Below, piece by piece: positions 42,008 through 51,149 of a stretch of 64,000 nt of DNA. The notes under the pieces are model-generated. The model ran no database searches. It had not been told where the DNA came from and saw only the letters and a program-made list of their open reading frames with translations. Location: NCBI RefSeq assembly GCF_013364215.1, contig NZ_CP054923.1, forward strand, positions 5,518,001 to 5,582,000. The letters run 5' to 3'. The DNA is from Verrucosispora sp. NA02020 (GTDB taxonomy: Bacteria > Actinomycetota > Actinomycetes > Mycobacteriales > Micromonosporaceae). The position numbers and the translations under genes are program-made. Numbering within the stretch: position 1 is the first letter of the stretch; every line of letters starts with the position of its first letter.

Positions 42008-43798
42008 GTGTCCCAGGTGGACGTCGACGCCGGACATGGCGGAGCCCTGGGCGGTGCGCTCCCGACACAGCCGAGTGAGCTGCCCCTGGCCCGTAGGCTC
42101 CGCTCACTGCTGACCTGGCCCACCGCCGAGGCCGAGCCGGTCGGCCATCTGGTCCGCACCCACCGTGCCATCCACACCGGCACCGACCCGGCCGTGCTGC
42201 GCCGGGCGTACACCATCGCGGAGAACATGCACCGGGGGCAGTTCCGCAAGAGCGGGGAGCCGTTCATCACGCACCCGCTCGCGGTCGCCGAGATCTGCGC
42301 CGACCTGGGCATGGACACCACCACCCTGGTCGCGGCGCTGCTGCACGACACGGTGGAGGACACCCGCTACACGTTGCAGGCGCTGGCCGAGGACTTCGGC
42401 CACGAGGTGGCGCATCTGGTCGACGGGGTGACCAAGTTCGACAAGGCGTTCTACGGTAAGGCCGCCGAGGCGGAGACCATCCGCAAGATGATCATCGCAG
42501 CCGGCAAGGACGTCCGGGTGCTGGTCATCAAGCTCGCCGACCGCCTGCACAACATGCGGACCCTGGGCGTACGCTCGGCCGCCTCGCGGGAGCGGATCGC
42601 CCGTAAGACGCAGGAGGTGCTGGTACCCCTCTGCGACCGGCTCGGCATCCAGACCCTGAAACGGGAGCTGGACGACGTGGTGCTGCTGCACCTGGAGCCG
42701 GACGAGCACTCCCGCATCGCCCGGCACGTGCACGACCGCCCCGGATGGGACAGCTACCTCGCCGAGGTGGTGACCCAGTCCCGGGTGGCGTTGCGCCGGG
42801 GCCGGGTCGACGCCACGGTGGCCCCTCGCCCCCGCCACCTCTACTCGATCTGGAAGGACACCGTGTCCGGCGGGCACACCGTCCCGTACGACCTGCCCCG
42901 GATCACCGTCGTGGTGGACGGCCCGGCCACCGACTGTTACGCCGCCCTCGGCGCGATCCACGGGCTGTGGCGCCCGGTGCCGGGCCGGTTCAAGGACTTC
43001 ATCGCCTCGCCGAAGAACAATCTGTACCGCTCCCTGCACACCACCGTCTGCGGCCCCAAGAACCGCACCGTCGAGGTGCTGATCCGCACCGAGGAGATGC
43101 ACCGGTCCGCCGAGTACGGCGTGGTGGCCGACTTCCGCTTCCCGCGCTCCGGTGGTGCCCGCGCCGAGCAGCTCGACTGGCTGCGCCGGGTGCTCAACTG
43201 GGAGCAGGACGCCGCCGACCCGGCGCAGTTCCTCCAGTCGCTGCGCTGCGACCTGTCCGAGGCGCAGATCCAGGTGGTCGCCGAGGGCCGACAGGTCGTG
43301 CTGCCGGGCGGGGCCACCCCGGTCGACCTGGCGTACGAACTCGGCACCGACCGGGGTGACCGGTGCCTGGCCGCCCGGATCAACGGCCGGCTGGTGCCGC
43401 TCTCCTCCGAGCTGGAGGAGGGCGACGTGGTCGAGATCTTCACCGAGACCGACGCGGAGAGCGGCCTGGACGCCGAGGTCGCCCCGCGCGGCCCCCGCCG
43501 GGAATGGCTCGGCTTCGTCAAGTCGCCGCACGCGCAGATGCAGATCAACCGGTGGTTCGCCGACCACAGCGAGCCCGGCATCTCGATCAGCGACAAGGTG
43601 CGCCTCGGCCGGGCCACCATCGGGCTGGCCCTGCGTCAGCACAACCGGGGCCTGGCCAGCGACCTGCCGCTGCTGCGGCTCTCCGAGGAACTCGGCTACC
43701 CGGACCTGGAGACCCTGCTGGTCGCGGTCTTCGACCGGGTGATCGAACCGGACACCGTGGTACGCCAGCTCATCGACCTGGTCGACCACCGGCAGTGA
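42008..43798 (+). CDS. RelA/SpoT homologue without ACT domain
   Basis: The 596-residue protein starts at GTG 42008. The HD hydrolase domain shows HRGQFRKSGEPFITHPLAVAEI and LLHDTVEDT (H113-D114). The synthetase domain has RPRHLYSIWKD, PYDLPRITVVVDG, GRFKDFIASPKNNLYRSLHTTV and VEVLIRTEEMHRSAEYG, keeping the catalytic Asp and Glu. A Lys common in RPKHLYS is replaced by Arg. A TGS domain follows (PGGATPVDLAYELGTDRGD), and the chain ends about 115 residues later without the ACT domain of long RelA proteins. Streptomyces carries a second such homologue (RshA), which this probably matches. (p)ppGpp turnover is expected; synthetic activity is less certain. Confidence 0.9.
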   Translation: MSQVDVDAGHGGALGGALPTQPSELPLARRLRSLLTWPTAEAEPVGHLVRTHRAIHTGTDPAVLRRAYTIAENMHRGQFRKSGEPFITHPLAVAEICADLGMDTTTLVAALLHDTVEDTRYTLQALAEDFGHEVAHLVDGVTKFDKAFYGKAAEAETIRKMIIAAGKDVRVLVIKLADRLHNMRTLGVRSAASRERIARKTQEVLVPLCDRLGIQTLKRELDDVVLLHLEPDEHSRIARHVHDRPGWDSYLAEVVTQSRVALRRGRVDATVAPRPRHLYSIWKDTVSGGHTVPYDLPRITVVVDGPATDCYAALGAIHGLWRPVPGRFKDFIASPKNNLYRSLHTTVCGPKNRTVEVLIRTEEMHRSAEYGVVADFRFPRSGGARAEQLDWLRRVLNWEQDAADPAQFLQSLRCDLSEAQIQVVAEGRQVVLPGGATPVDLAYELGTDRGDRCLAARINGRLVPLSSELEEGDVVEIFTETDAESGLDAEVAPRGPRREWLGFVKSPHAQMQINRWFADHSEPGISISDKVRLGRATIGLALRQHNRGLASDLPLLRLSEELGYPDLETLLVAVFDRVIEPDTVVRQLIDLVDHRQ

Positions 43799-43851
43799 CC
43801 GGCCGGCCGTCCCGCGACGCGCGCCCGGCGTACGGCCACTAGCCTGGAACC

Positions 43852-44394
43852 ATGATCCCCCGCTCGCGCCGCGCCGCACGCGCCGTCGCGTACCAGGTCT
43901 TCTACCGGCTGCCCCTGCCGGTACGTCGTCAACTGGTCCGGATGGCGGTACCCAAGTACATCGTCGGCGCCGTCACACTGCTGCGCGACAGCGAGGCCGA
44001 CGGTGCCGGTCGGCTGCTGCTGCTGCGCCAGCCACCGGGGCGCGGGTGGACGCTGCCCGCCGGTCTGCTGCAACGCGGCGAGAACCCGGCGGTGGGTGCG
44101 GCCCGCGAACTGCACGAGGAGACCGGCGTCCGACTCGCCCCGGCCCGGCTGACCCCGGCCACACCGAACGCGATCGTGCACGCCAAGGGCTGGGTCGACA
44201 TGGTCTTCACCGCCGAGGTGCCGGCGTCGACCACCGCGCTGGAGGTGGACGGGGCGGAGGTCTTCGAGGCCGTCTGGCATCCGCTGGACGACCTGCCCAA
44301 GCTGACCTGGCCCACCGCCCGGCTGCTCGCCTACTACGGCATCGGCCCGCTGACCGACCGGTTCCCGCCCCCACTCCCCGACACCGCGCCGTGA
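43852..44394 (+). CDS. NUDIX hydrolase
   Basis: The 180-residue protein contains a complete Nudix box, GLLQRGENPAVGAARELHEETGV (GX5EX7REUXEEXGU). It has an N-terminal amphipathic stretch rich in arginine (RSRRAARAVAYQVFYRLPLPVRRQLVRMAV). The substrate, a nucleoside diphosphate derivative, is not known. The stop overlaps the start of the nucleotidyltransferase gene (GTGA), so the two are coupled. Together they may handle a nucleotide sugar; this is inference. Confidence 0.9.
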   Translation: MIPRSRRAARAVAYQVFYRLPLPVRRQLVRMAVPKYIVGAVTLLRDSEADGAGRLLLLRQPPGRGWTLPAGLLQRGENPAVGAARELHEETGVRLAPARLTPATPNAIVHAKGWVDMVFTAEVPASTTALEVDGAEVFEAVWHPLDDLPKLTWPTARLLAYYGIGPLTDRFPPPLPDTAP

Positions 44395-45266
44395 GCGGCC
44401 CGGACGCCGGTCCGACCGGCGCACCGGCGGGCGGGATCTGCGCGGTGGTGCTCGCCGCCGGCGAGGGCACCCGGCTGCGCCCGCTGACCGAGCGGGTGCC
44501 CAAGGCGCTCTGCCCGGTGGGCAACGTACCGCTGCTCGACCGGGCCCTGGCCCGGCTCGCCGGTCTCGGCCTGACCGGGCCGGAGACGGTCGCCGTCAAC
44601 GCCAGCTATCTCGGCGAGCAGGTCGTCGAGCAGGTCGGTACGCGCGCCCACCTCTCCGTCGAGCCCGACGGTCCGCTCGGCACCGCCGGTGGGGTGGGCC
44701 GGCTGCGGGACTGGATCGCCGGGCGGGGCGTCCTGGTCGGCAACGCCGACGCGTACCTGGCCGATCCGGCCGCACCACCCGGGCCGGACATCGCCGCGCT
44801 GCTGCACGACTGGGACGGTGACTCCGTACGCCTGCTCGGCCGACCCGCGCCGGACCTCACCGCGCCGGGCACCTTCGACGGCCACGTCTTCACCGGCTTC
44901 TCGCTGCTCCCCTGGCGGCTGGTCCGGGACCTGCCGCCGGTCTTCGGCGACCTGGTCCGCGCGGTCTGGCGACCGGCCGAGGCCGACGGCCGGCTGACGG
45001 TGGTCCCCTACCCGGGAACCTTCGTCGACACCGGCACCCCGGCCGACTACCTCGCCGCCAACCTGCACGCCGCCGGCGACGACAGCCTGGTCGACCCGAC
45101 CGCATCCGTCACCGGCGGCTGCCACCGCAGCGTGGTCGGCGCGGGTGCCACCGTGGCCGGCGAGGTGACCCGCAGCGTCGTCTGGCCGGGCGCCACCGTC
45201 GACGCCGGTGAACGCCTGCACGAGGTGATCCGCACCGCCACCGGCCTCACCGTCCCGGCTGCCTGA
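44391..45266 (+). CDS. Sugar-1-phosphate nucleotidylyltransferase family protein
   Basis: The 291-residue protein starts at GTG 44391 within the stop of the NUDIX gene. It shows ICAVVLAAGEGTRLRPLTERVPKALCPVGNVPLLDRALARL, the NTP-binding motif of sugar-nucleotide pyrophosphorylases, then SVEPDGPLGTAGGVGRLRDW, VGNADAYL and YPGTFVDTGTPADYLAANLHA. The C-terminus has hexapeptide-like turns (SVTGGCHRSVVGAGATVAGEVTRSVVWPGATV). The closest known groups are glucose-1-phosphate and mannose-1-phosphate transferases or MurNAc-phosphate uridylyltransferase; which applies is uncertain. Confidence 0.88.
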   Translation: MSGPDAGPTGAPAGGICAVVLAAGEGTRLRPLTERVPKALCPVGNVPLLDRALARLAGLGLTGPETVAVNASYLGEQVVEQVGTRAHLSVEPDGPLGTAGGVGRLRDWIAGRGVLVGNADAYLADPAAPPGPDIAALLHDWDGDSVRLLGRPAPDLTAPGTFDGHVFTGFSLLPWRLVRDLPPVFGDLVRAVWRPAEADGRLTVVPYPGTFVDTGTPADYLAANLHAAGDDSLVDPTASVTGGCHRSVVGAGATVAGEVTRSVVWPGATVDAGERLHEVIRTATGLTVPAA

Positions 45267-45414
45267 CCCTGCTTCCTCCGGTTCCTTCCCCGGGGCCGGT
45301 CGGATCGGTCGGGTCTGTCCGCCCGATCGGAGCGTGCGGCAGCGGTACTCCGGGGCGGGTCCGGCAGGCAGGCCATAGCATGGGCAGCGACGCCGACGAA
45401 CGGAGAGACCTGCC

Positions 45415-45702
45415 GTGATCACCGCGATCGTCCTGATCGACTGCGCCACCGACTCGATCCCCGAGGTGGCCGAGGCGCTGGCCGACCTGCCCGGGGTCAG
45501 CGAGGTCTACTCGGTGGCCGGACACGTCGACCTGATCGCCATGGTCCGGGTCCGCCAGTTCGAGGAGATCGCGCAGATCATCGCCGGCAGCATCTCCAAG
45601 GTGCCCGGAGTGCTCAACACCGAGTCGCACATCGCGTTCCGCGCGTACTCCCGGCACGACCTGGAGGAGGCGTTCGCGATCGGCCTGGGCGCCACCGACT
45701 GA
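45415..45702 (+). CDS. Stand-alone Lrp/AsnC ligand-binding (RAM) domain
   Basis: The 95-residue protein is only the C-terminal domain of Lrp/AsnC regulators: ITAIVLIDCATDSIPEVAEALADLPGVSEVYSVAGHVDLIAMVRVRQFEEIAQIIAGSISKVPGV. There is no HTH. It should form a ring-like dimer assembly that may bind an amino acid and modify full-length family members. GTG 45415 has GGAGAGA upstream. It is followed by a 260-bp gap with a strong palindrome (45782-45852). Confidence 0.92.
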   Translation: MITAIVLIDCATDSIPEVAEALADLPGVSEVYSVAGHVDLIAMVRVRQFEEIAQIIAGSISKVPGVLNTESHIAFRAYSRHDLEEAFAIGLGATD

Positions 45703-45781
45703 CGCGCCACCACGCTGCCGGTCCCGGCGCCGAGGTGCTTCGCGGCCCTTCGCGCTGGGGAGACCGAGGTCCTGCGCGGCC

Positions 45782-45852
45782 CCTTTGCTCTGCTTCAACC
45801 CACGCAACGGTTCGCGCCGAAGAGCAGTGCGTCGGTTGAAGCAGAGCAAAGG
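45782..45852. repeat. 19-bp-armed palindrome
   Basis: CCTTTGCTCTGCTTCAACC (45782-45800) is exactly complementary to GGTTGAAGCAGAGCAAAGG (45834-45852), with a 33-nt loop containing CACGCAACGG. AT content is high for this chromosome. It lies between the RAM-domain gene and the DUF4142 gene, which converge. It could be a terminator or a member of a mobile palindrome family. The rest of the gap shows no gene. Confidence 0.75.
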
Positions 45853-45962
45853 CCGGACAGAGAACTAGCTGGAGTCTTCAGCCGAGCGGTCCGCTTCCTG
45901 CCACGACGGGACGAGCCGGTCCATCCCGGAGGACGGACCGGCTCGCCGTGTTCACCGCCGGA

Positions 45963-46649
45963 TCAGCTCTCCTGCGGCACCGGGACCTCGGTGACACCCG
46001 GCGCCGGGGACTCGGTGGTGCCACCCGGGGTCTCCTCGGTGACGCCCGGAGCCGGGGTGGTGCCACCCGGAGCCGGCACCGTGCCACCCGGGCCCGGCGT
46101 ACCGCTGGCGCTGGTCTGCGGGACTGGGATGCCCAGTTCCTCGGCCAGCGTCACCAGGGCGTCGTAGTGCGCCTGCAGCACCGGCAGCGCGGTCTGCGCG
46201 AGCTGGACCACCTGCGGCTCGGTGCCCTGCGAGATCTCCGTCTGGGTCGCCTGGATGGCCTGCAGGTGACCGGCCAGACCCTGGGTCACCCAGAGCCGGT
46301 CGAACTCCTCACCACTGGCGTTGTTCAGCTGGTCGAGAGCCGTCCGCTGATCAGGGGTGGGCTCGTTCGGCAACTGGACGTTGAGCTGCCCGGCCACGTC
46401 CTGCACCGACTGGTCCAGCTCGGTGTGGTCCGTGACGAACTGCTGCGCCAGCTCCTTGACCTGCTCGTTCTCGGCCTTCTGCTGAGCCAGCTCACCTGCG
46501 GCGATCTCGTACAGGTTGACCTGGTGCACCGCCTGCAGGTACTGCGTGTCCTGTTCCGAAGGCTGCGCCGCCGCCTGCGCTGCCGCAGCGGGCGCGACAC
46601 CCACCAGCACCAGTGCGGCCAGCAGGCCGAGGCGTTTGATACCCAACAT
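45963..46649 (-). CDS. Secreted DUF4142 protein
   Basis: The 228-residue protein has a signal peptide (KRLGLLAALVLVGVAPAAAAQA) and the DUF4142 helical domain (DTQYLQAVHQVNLYEIAAGELAQQKAENEQVKELAQQFVTDHTELDQSVQDVAGQL, LDQLNNASGEEFDRLWVTQGLAGHLQAI). The C-terminal tail of Gly/Pro/Thr (TPGPGGTVPAPGGTTPAPG) is like a cell-wall linker without an anchor motif. Family function is not established. It lies just downstream of the qcrB terminator, upstream of which the operon begins. Confidence 0.85.
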   Translation of the reverse strand: MLGIKRLGLLAALVLVGVAPAAAAQAAAQPSEQDTQYLQAVHQVNLYEIAAGELAQQKAENEQVKELAQQFVTDHTELDQSVQDVAGQLNVQLPNEPTPDQRTALDQLNNASGEEFDRLWVTQGLAGHLQAIQATQTEISQGTEPQVVQLAQTALPVLQAHYDALVTLAEELGIPVPQTSASGTPGPGGTVPAPGGTTPAPGVTEETPGGTTESPAPGVTEVPVPQES

Positions 46650-46763
46650 GCTTCCTCCCCGTTGAGACGTTGGACCGCACGGATACCCGGCTGGCCGGGG
46701 TTATTCCTGCGATCCGACGACGGGCGGGAAGCTCCGGCGGCGGGGTGGAAGGCCCACAACGGG

Positions 46764-46799
46764 CGTGGCGCCCGCCGGATCTCTCCGGCGGGCGCCACG
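46764..46799. terminator. 16-bp perfect hairpin after qcrB
   Basis: CGTGGCGCCCGCCGGA (46764-46779) pairs exactly with TCCGGCGGGCGCCACG (46784-46799) around TCTC, 17 bp after the qcrB stop on the minus strand. It closes the respiratory operon. Confidence 0.85.
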
Positions 46800-46816
46800 T
46801 CACGCGGTGACGGAAC

Positions 46817-48442
46817 TCAGCGGCGGGACTCGCCGCTGCCGATCTCCTCGCGCTCCGCGCGCGGCTCGACGGGCGGGTGACCCGGCGACACCGGCGCCTC
46901 GGCCGGCTTCTCGATCGGGTAGAAGAAGCCCCGGATCGCCGGCCCGAGCGCACCGAGCCGGTTCATCTTCTTCGGCACCACCCAGCCCGCGTAGTCCAGC
47001 TCGGTGTGTCCGTGCTCGTCCGGTGCGGTCAGCGGCTGGTGCACCTCGACGAACCGACCGTCCGGCAGGCGCCGGATGATGCCGGTCTCCACACCGTGGG
47101 CCAGGACCTCCCGGTCGTGCTGTTGCAGACCGAGGCAGATCCGGTAGGTCACGTAGTACGCCAGCGGCGGAAGGAGCAGCAGACCGATCCGGCCCGCCCA
47201 GGTCATCGCGTTCAGGCTGATGTGGAACTTGTCGGCGATGACGTCGTTCGCGCCGGAGAGCGTCAGGATCACGTAGAACGTGATGGCCATGGCGCCCAGG
47301 CCGGTCCGGAACGGCACGTCGCGGGGACGCTGGAGCAGGTTGTGGCTCCGGTAGTCCTTCAGGTAGCGGGCCTCCATGAACGGATAGAGCGTGGAGAGCC
47401 CGACCAGGATGCCCGGTAGCACCACCGTCGGCCAGAACAGCGGTGGAATCACGTACCCGTCGCCGATGGGTATGTTGATCTCCCAGTCCGGCATCAACCG
47501 CGTCGAGCCGTCCAGGAACATCACGTACCAGTCGGGCTGGCTGGCCGCCGAGACCACCCACGCCTCGTACGGGCCGAACAGCCAGAGCGGGTTGATCTGG
47601 ATCAGGCCACCCATCAGCGCGATCACGCCGAAGACGACCATGAAGAAGCCGCCCTGCTTGATCGCGTACCGGGGGAACATCCGCTCGCCCACGACGTTGT
47701 TGTTCGTCCGGCCCGGACCCGGCCACTGGGTGTGCTTCTGCTTGAAGACCAACCCGAGGTGGACGCTGATCAACGCGACCAGCAGACCCGGGATGAGCAG
47801 CACGTGGGCGATGAAGAACCGGCTGATGATGATCGTGCCGGGGAACTCGCCGTCGAAGACCGCGGCGGTGACCCAGGTGCCGATCACCGGGATGGAGAGC
47901 ATGATCGCCGAGGCGATCCGCAGACCGGTGCCGGAGAGGCCGTCGTCCGGAAGCGAGTAGCCGGTGAAGCCGGCCAGGAAGCCCACCCAGAACAGCAGCG
48001 AACCGATGATCCAGTTGGTCTCACGCGGCTTGCGGAACGCACCGGTGAAGAAGATCCGGAGCATGTGCACCACGATCGCCGCCATGAACAGCAGCGCGGC
48101 CCAGTGGTGCATCTGCCGCATGATCAGGCCGCCCCGGACGTCGAACGAGATGTCCAGCGTCGAGGCGTACGCGGCCGACATCGGCGTACCCCTCAGTGGG
48201 GCGTAGCTGCCGTTGTAGATGACCTCGGTCATCGTCGGCTCGAAGAAGAAGGTCAGGAAGACACCGGTCAGCAGCAGGACGATGAACGAGAAGAGCGCGA
48301 TCTCGCCCAGCAGGAACGACCAGTGGTCCGGGAAGACCTTGTTGAGCAGCTTGCGCAGGGGGGTGGCCACCTGGAAGCGGTCGTCGACCGCCCGGGCGGT
48401 GTTGCCCGGAACCGCTGCTACGTCAAACTTGCGCCGCTTCAC
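46817..48442 (-). CDS. qcrB: Cytochrome bc1 complex cytochrome b subunit
   Basis: The 541-residue membrane subunit oxidises menaquinol together with QcrA and QcrC. The start GTG 48440-48442 overlaps the qcrA stop. Haem-ligating histidines appear in GGLIMRQMHHWAALLFMAAIVVHMLRIFF and IAHVLLIPGLLVALISVHLGLVF; the quinone-site motif is PDWYVMF (PDWY). Eight to nine hydrophobic segments and a C-terminal cytoplasmic extension of about 140 residues match actinobacterial QcrB. It is the target class of telacebec in mycobacteria. The gene ends in a strong hairpin. Confidence 0.96.
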   Translation of the reverse strand: MKRRKFDVAAVPGNTARAVDDRFQVATPLRKLLNKVFPDHWSFLLGEIALFSFIVLLLTGVFLTFFFEPTMTEVIYNGSYAPLRGTPMSAAYASTLDISFDVRGGLIMRQMHHWAALLFMAAIVVHMLRIFFTGAFRKPRETNWIIGSLLFWVGFLAGFTGYSLPDDGLSGTGLRIASAIMLSIPVIGTWVTAAVFDGEFPGTIIISRFFIAHVLLIPGLLVALISVHLGLVFKQKHTQWPGPGRTNNNVVGERMFPRYAIKQGGFFMVVFGVIALMGGLIQINPLWLFGPYEAWVVSAASQPDWYVMFLDGSTRLMPDWEINIPIGDGYVIPPLFWPTVVLPGILVGLSTLYPFMEARYLKDYRSHNLLQRPRDVPFRTGLGAMAITFYVILTLSGANDVIADKFHISLNAMTWAGRIGLLLLPPLAYYVTYRICLGLQQHDREVLAHGVETGIIRRLPDGRFVEVHQPLTAPDEHGHTELDYAGWVVPKKMNRLGALGPAIRGFFYPIEKPAEAPVSPGHPPVEPRAEREEIGSGESRR

Positions 48443-49536
48443 GGCCGCTCCCAGAAGTCGGGCCCGACGGGTTCGGTGTAATCGGACGTCGCCACGAAGT
48501 AGCCCTCGGAGTCCACCTCGATCGGCAACTGCGGCAGCCGCCGGCTGGCCGGACCGAAGATGGGCTTGGCGTTGTCGGTGATCAGGAACTGCGACTGGTG
48601 ACACGGGCAGAGCAGGCGGTTCGTCTGCTGCTCGTAGAGGCTCGCCGGGCAGCCGGCGTGCGTGCAGATCTTCGAGTAGGCGGCGTAGTTGCCCCACATG
48701 TAGTCGCCGTGGCCCTCGCGCTCGTTGTTGCGGCGCGAGGTCTCGGCGTCGGCGTCCCGCAGGTGGATCAGCAGGGTGGGCGAGTCGGCGTGCAGGTTGC
48801 TGACCCCGTGCTCGATCCCCGGGAAGACGGTGATCTGGCCGCCGGCGCTGATGTCGGCGGGGCGGATCGGCCGGCCGTCCTCACGGACCAGGCGGATCTT
48901 CTGGCCGTCCTGCGGGGCGAAGCCGGTGGTCATCATCTGGTCGTTCTCGTGCGGGTCGGAGATCAGGCCACCGACCAGCGGCGCCGCGGCGACCGCACCG
49001 ACCGGCACCAGACCGGCCAGCAGCGACATGCCGAGCAGCGGGCGGCGCTTCACGCCGAGCTCGTCGGCCATGTAGAGCATGGTCTGCCCGGTGATCGTTC
49101 GGTCCTCGCTGGCCACCACGCCCTCGTGCCGGTCCTGGATCGACACCTCCTTGGGCAGCAGCTTCTTGCCCCAGGTCAGGATGCCGAAGCCGATGCCCAG
49201 CAGGGCGATGCCGAGGGTCGTGCCGAGCAGCGGGGTGAAGTACTTGTCCCCGCCACGGCCCGGCTGGTACTCCCAGGGCCACCAGATGTAGACCGCCAGG
49301 AAGGCCGTCGCGGCCAGGCCGGTGACCAGGAACATCCCGGCGACCGTACGGACCAGCCGGCGCTCGGCCTTGCTGCCCGGCGCGACCTGCTCCTCGTAGT
49401 GGACGATCTCGATGTCGTCCCGACGGGCGCCCTCGCGGACGATGTCGAACCGGCTCAGTGCCGGGTCGTTCACGTCCACCGTCTCTCGGCCCGCGTGGGC
49501 TGGCTGCTCGGTGTGGGTGCTGGTTCGCTCGGTCAC
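48439..49536 (-). CDS. qcrA: Cytochrome bc1 complex Rieske iron-sulfur subunit
   Basis: The 365-residue subunit has a polar N-terminus, three hydrophobic segments (about 65-90, 105-130, 170-195) and a Rieske domain. Cluster ligands are CTHAGC and CPCH, and the conserved disulfide cysteines are in the same two loops. The start GTG 49534-49536 overlaps the qcrC stop by 4 bp; a longer in-frame start six codons upstream lies within qcrC. The three-helix architecture is typical of actinobacteria rather than the one-helix Rieske of proteobacteria. Confidence 0.96.
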   Translation of the reverse strand: MTERTSTHTEQPAHAGRETVDVNDPALSRFDIVREGARRDDIEIVHYEEQVAPGSKAERRLVRTVAGMFLVTGLAATAFLAVYIWWPWEYQPGRGGDKYFTPLLGTTLGIALLGIGFGILTWGKKLLPKEVSIQDRHEGVVASEDRTITGQTMLYMADELGVKRRPLLGMSLLAGLVPVGAVAAAPLVGGLISDPHENDQMMTTGFAPQDGQKIRLVREDGRPIRPADISAGGQITVFPGIEHGVSNLHADSPTLLIHLRDADAETSRRNNEREGHGDYMWGNYAAYSKICTHAGCPASLYEQQTNRLLCPCHQSQFLITDNAKPIFGPASRRLPQLPIEVDSEGYFVATSDYTEPVGPDFWERP

Positions 49537-50369
49537 GACTTGCCCGCAATCCACAGGCTGGCGAAGACGAGTGCGACGATGCCGATCAGGAAGATCGCGA
49601 CGCCCTCGGTGGAGGGTCCGTACCGGCCCAGGTTGAACCCGCCCGGGTCACCGTCCGACTTCAGCGTCTGCTGGATGTAGGCGATGATGTCGGCCTTCTG
49701 CTCCGGCGTGATCTGGTTGTCACCGAAGACCGGCATGTTCTGCGGGCCGCTCAGCATCGCGGCGTAGATCTGCCGGTCGGTGGCGGGCGCGAGGCTCGGT
49801 GCGTACTTGCCGGAGGAGAGGGCGCCGCCGCCGCCGCTGAAGGCGTGGCACTGCGAGCAGTTGATCCGGTACAGCTCGCCGCCGACCGCGATGTTGCCGT
49901 CGGAGTGCAGGTTGTCGCCGGCCGGCACGACCGGGCCGCCACCGAGCTCCTGGACGTACGCGGCGAGCTGGTCGATCTCGTCCGGGGTGAACACCGCGGG
50001 CTTGCGGGCCGCCTGGGCCTCCTGCCGGGCCATCGGCATCCGGCCCGAGCTGACCTGGAACTCGACCGAGGCCCCGCCGACGCCGATGAGGCTCGGCCCG
50101 CGCCCCTCGACACCCTGCGCGTTGCGACCGTGGCAGGTCACACAGCTCACGTCGAACAGCGCCCTGCCGTCCGCGGCGGCGCTGCTCAGCGGCGGGTTTT
50201 CCTGCGCCGACGCGCTCGGGGCGAGGACGGTGTAGGCGCCGCCGGCCAGCATCAGCGCGGCGACCAGCCGGACCGCGGCACCCAGCCGACGGCGGCCCCT
50301 GCTGGGCGCCACGGGCCGCCCGCGCAGCCGCGCGAGCAGGCCGCGTCGGCGGTCGTTGTCAGAAGTCAT
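49533..50369 (-). CDS. qcrC: Cytochrome bc1 complex dihaem cytochrome c subunit
   Basis: The 278-residue subunit has an N-terminal signal-type hydrophobic segment (about 31-52), two haem-binding motifs CVTCH (76-80) and CSQCH (171-175), and a C-terminal anchor (about 250-275). The dihaem form substitutes for soluble cytochrome c in the bc1-aa3 supercomplex, passing electrons to CtaC directly. The gene follows ctaE by 72 bp and overlaps qcrA by 4 bp. ATG 50367-50369 is the start. Confidence 0.96.
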   Translation of the reverse strand: MTSDNDRRRGLLARLRGRPVAPSRGRRRLGAAVRLVAALMLAGGAYTVLAPSASAQENPPLSSAAADGRALFDVSCVTCHGRNAQGVEGRGPSLIGVGGASVEFQVSSGRMPMARQEAQAARKPAVFTPDEIDQLAAYVQELGGGPVVPAGDNLHSDGNIAVGGELYRINCSQCHAFSGGGGALSSGKYAPSLAPATDRQIYAAMLSGPQNMPVFGDNQITPEQKADIIAYIQQTLKSDGDPGGFNLGRYGPSTEGVAIFLIGIVALVFASLWIAGKS

Positions 50370-50441
50370 GACCTGTGTCCTTAACCGGTTGGACCTTGTC
50401 TCAGGGGGTGGAGCAACGGCACGGCGCGAGACACGCCAAGA

Positions 50442-51041
50442 TCACTGAAGCCAGTAGATCATGGCGTAGAGCCCGATCCAGACCACGTCGACGAAGTGCC
50501 AGTAGTACGACACGACGATCGCCGAGGTGGCCTGGGCCGGCGTGAACCGGCCCATGGTGGTGCGGATCATAAAGATCACGAAGGCGACCAGACCTCCCGC
50601 CACGTGCAGGCCGTGGAAGCCGGTGGTCAGGTAGAACATCGACCCGTAGCCGTCTGCGTTGATCTTGATGCCGTGGTGGACCAGCTCCCGGTACTCGTTG
50701 AGCTGGCCGAGCAGGAAGATCAGGCCCATCACGAAGGTGATCGTGAACCAGCGCCGCAGCGCGTGCACGTCACCCCGCTCGGCGGCGAACACGCCGATCT
50801 GGCAGGTCACCGAGGACAGCACCAGGATCGTCGTGAACGTCGTCGCGTACGGGATGTTCAGGACCTCGGTGTGCATCGCCCACTGCTCCGGCGCCGCCGC
50901 GCGGATGGAGAAGTACATGGCGAACAGCGCCGCGAAGAACATGAGCTCGCTGGAGAGCCAGACGATCGTCCCGACGCTGACCATGTTGGGCCGCGTCAGA
51001 GAGTGGATCCGGCTCTTGTCAATGGCTGGGGCCGCAGTCAC
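50442..51041 (-). CDS. ctaE: Cytochrome c oxidase subunit III
   Basis: The 199-residue membrane protein has five hydrophobic segments. Conserved text: [47 protein letters not shown] and [19 protein letters not shown]. The start GTG 51039-51041 ([18 protein letters not shown]) is preferred from the usual family N-terminus. An in-frame GTG 24 bp upstream (51063-51065) is equally without a ribosome site, so leaderless translation is possible. It begins the ctaE-qcrCAB run, whose genes all read leftwards. It is divergent from the ctaG-like gene. Confidence 0.94.
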   Translation of the reverse strand: MTAAPAIDKSRIHSLTRPNMVSVGTIVWLSSELMFFAALFAMYFSIRAAAPEQWAMHTEVLNIPYATTFTTILVLSSVTCQIGVFAAERGDVHALRRWFTITFVMGLIFLLGQLNEYRELVHHGIKINADGYGSMFYLTTGFHGLHVAGGLVAFVIFMIRTTMGRFTPAQATSAIVVSYYWHFVDVVWIGLYAMIYWLQ

Positions 51042-51149
51042 GCGGTCATTATTGCCGTTGACCACGGCCGGCGATCAGCGGGGGGTGAAACCCGTGGTCC
51101 GAGTGGCCCGATCGGTACCGTCCGGTTCGCCTGACCTAGGCTGATTGGC

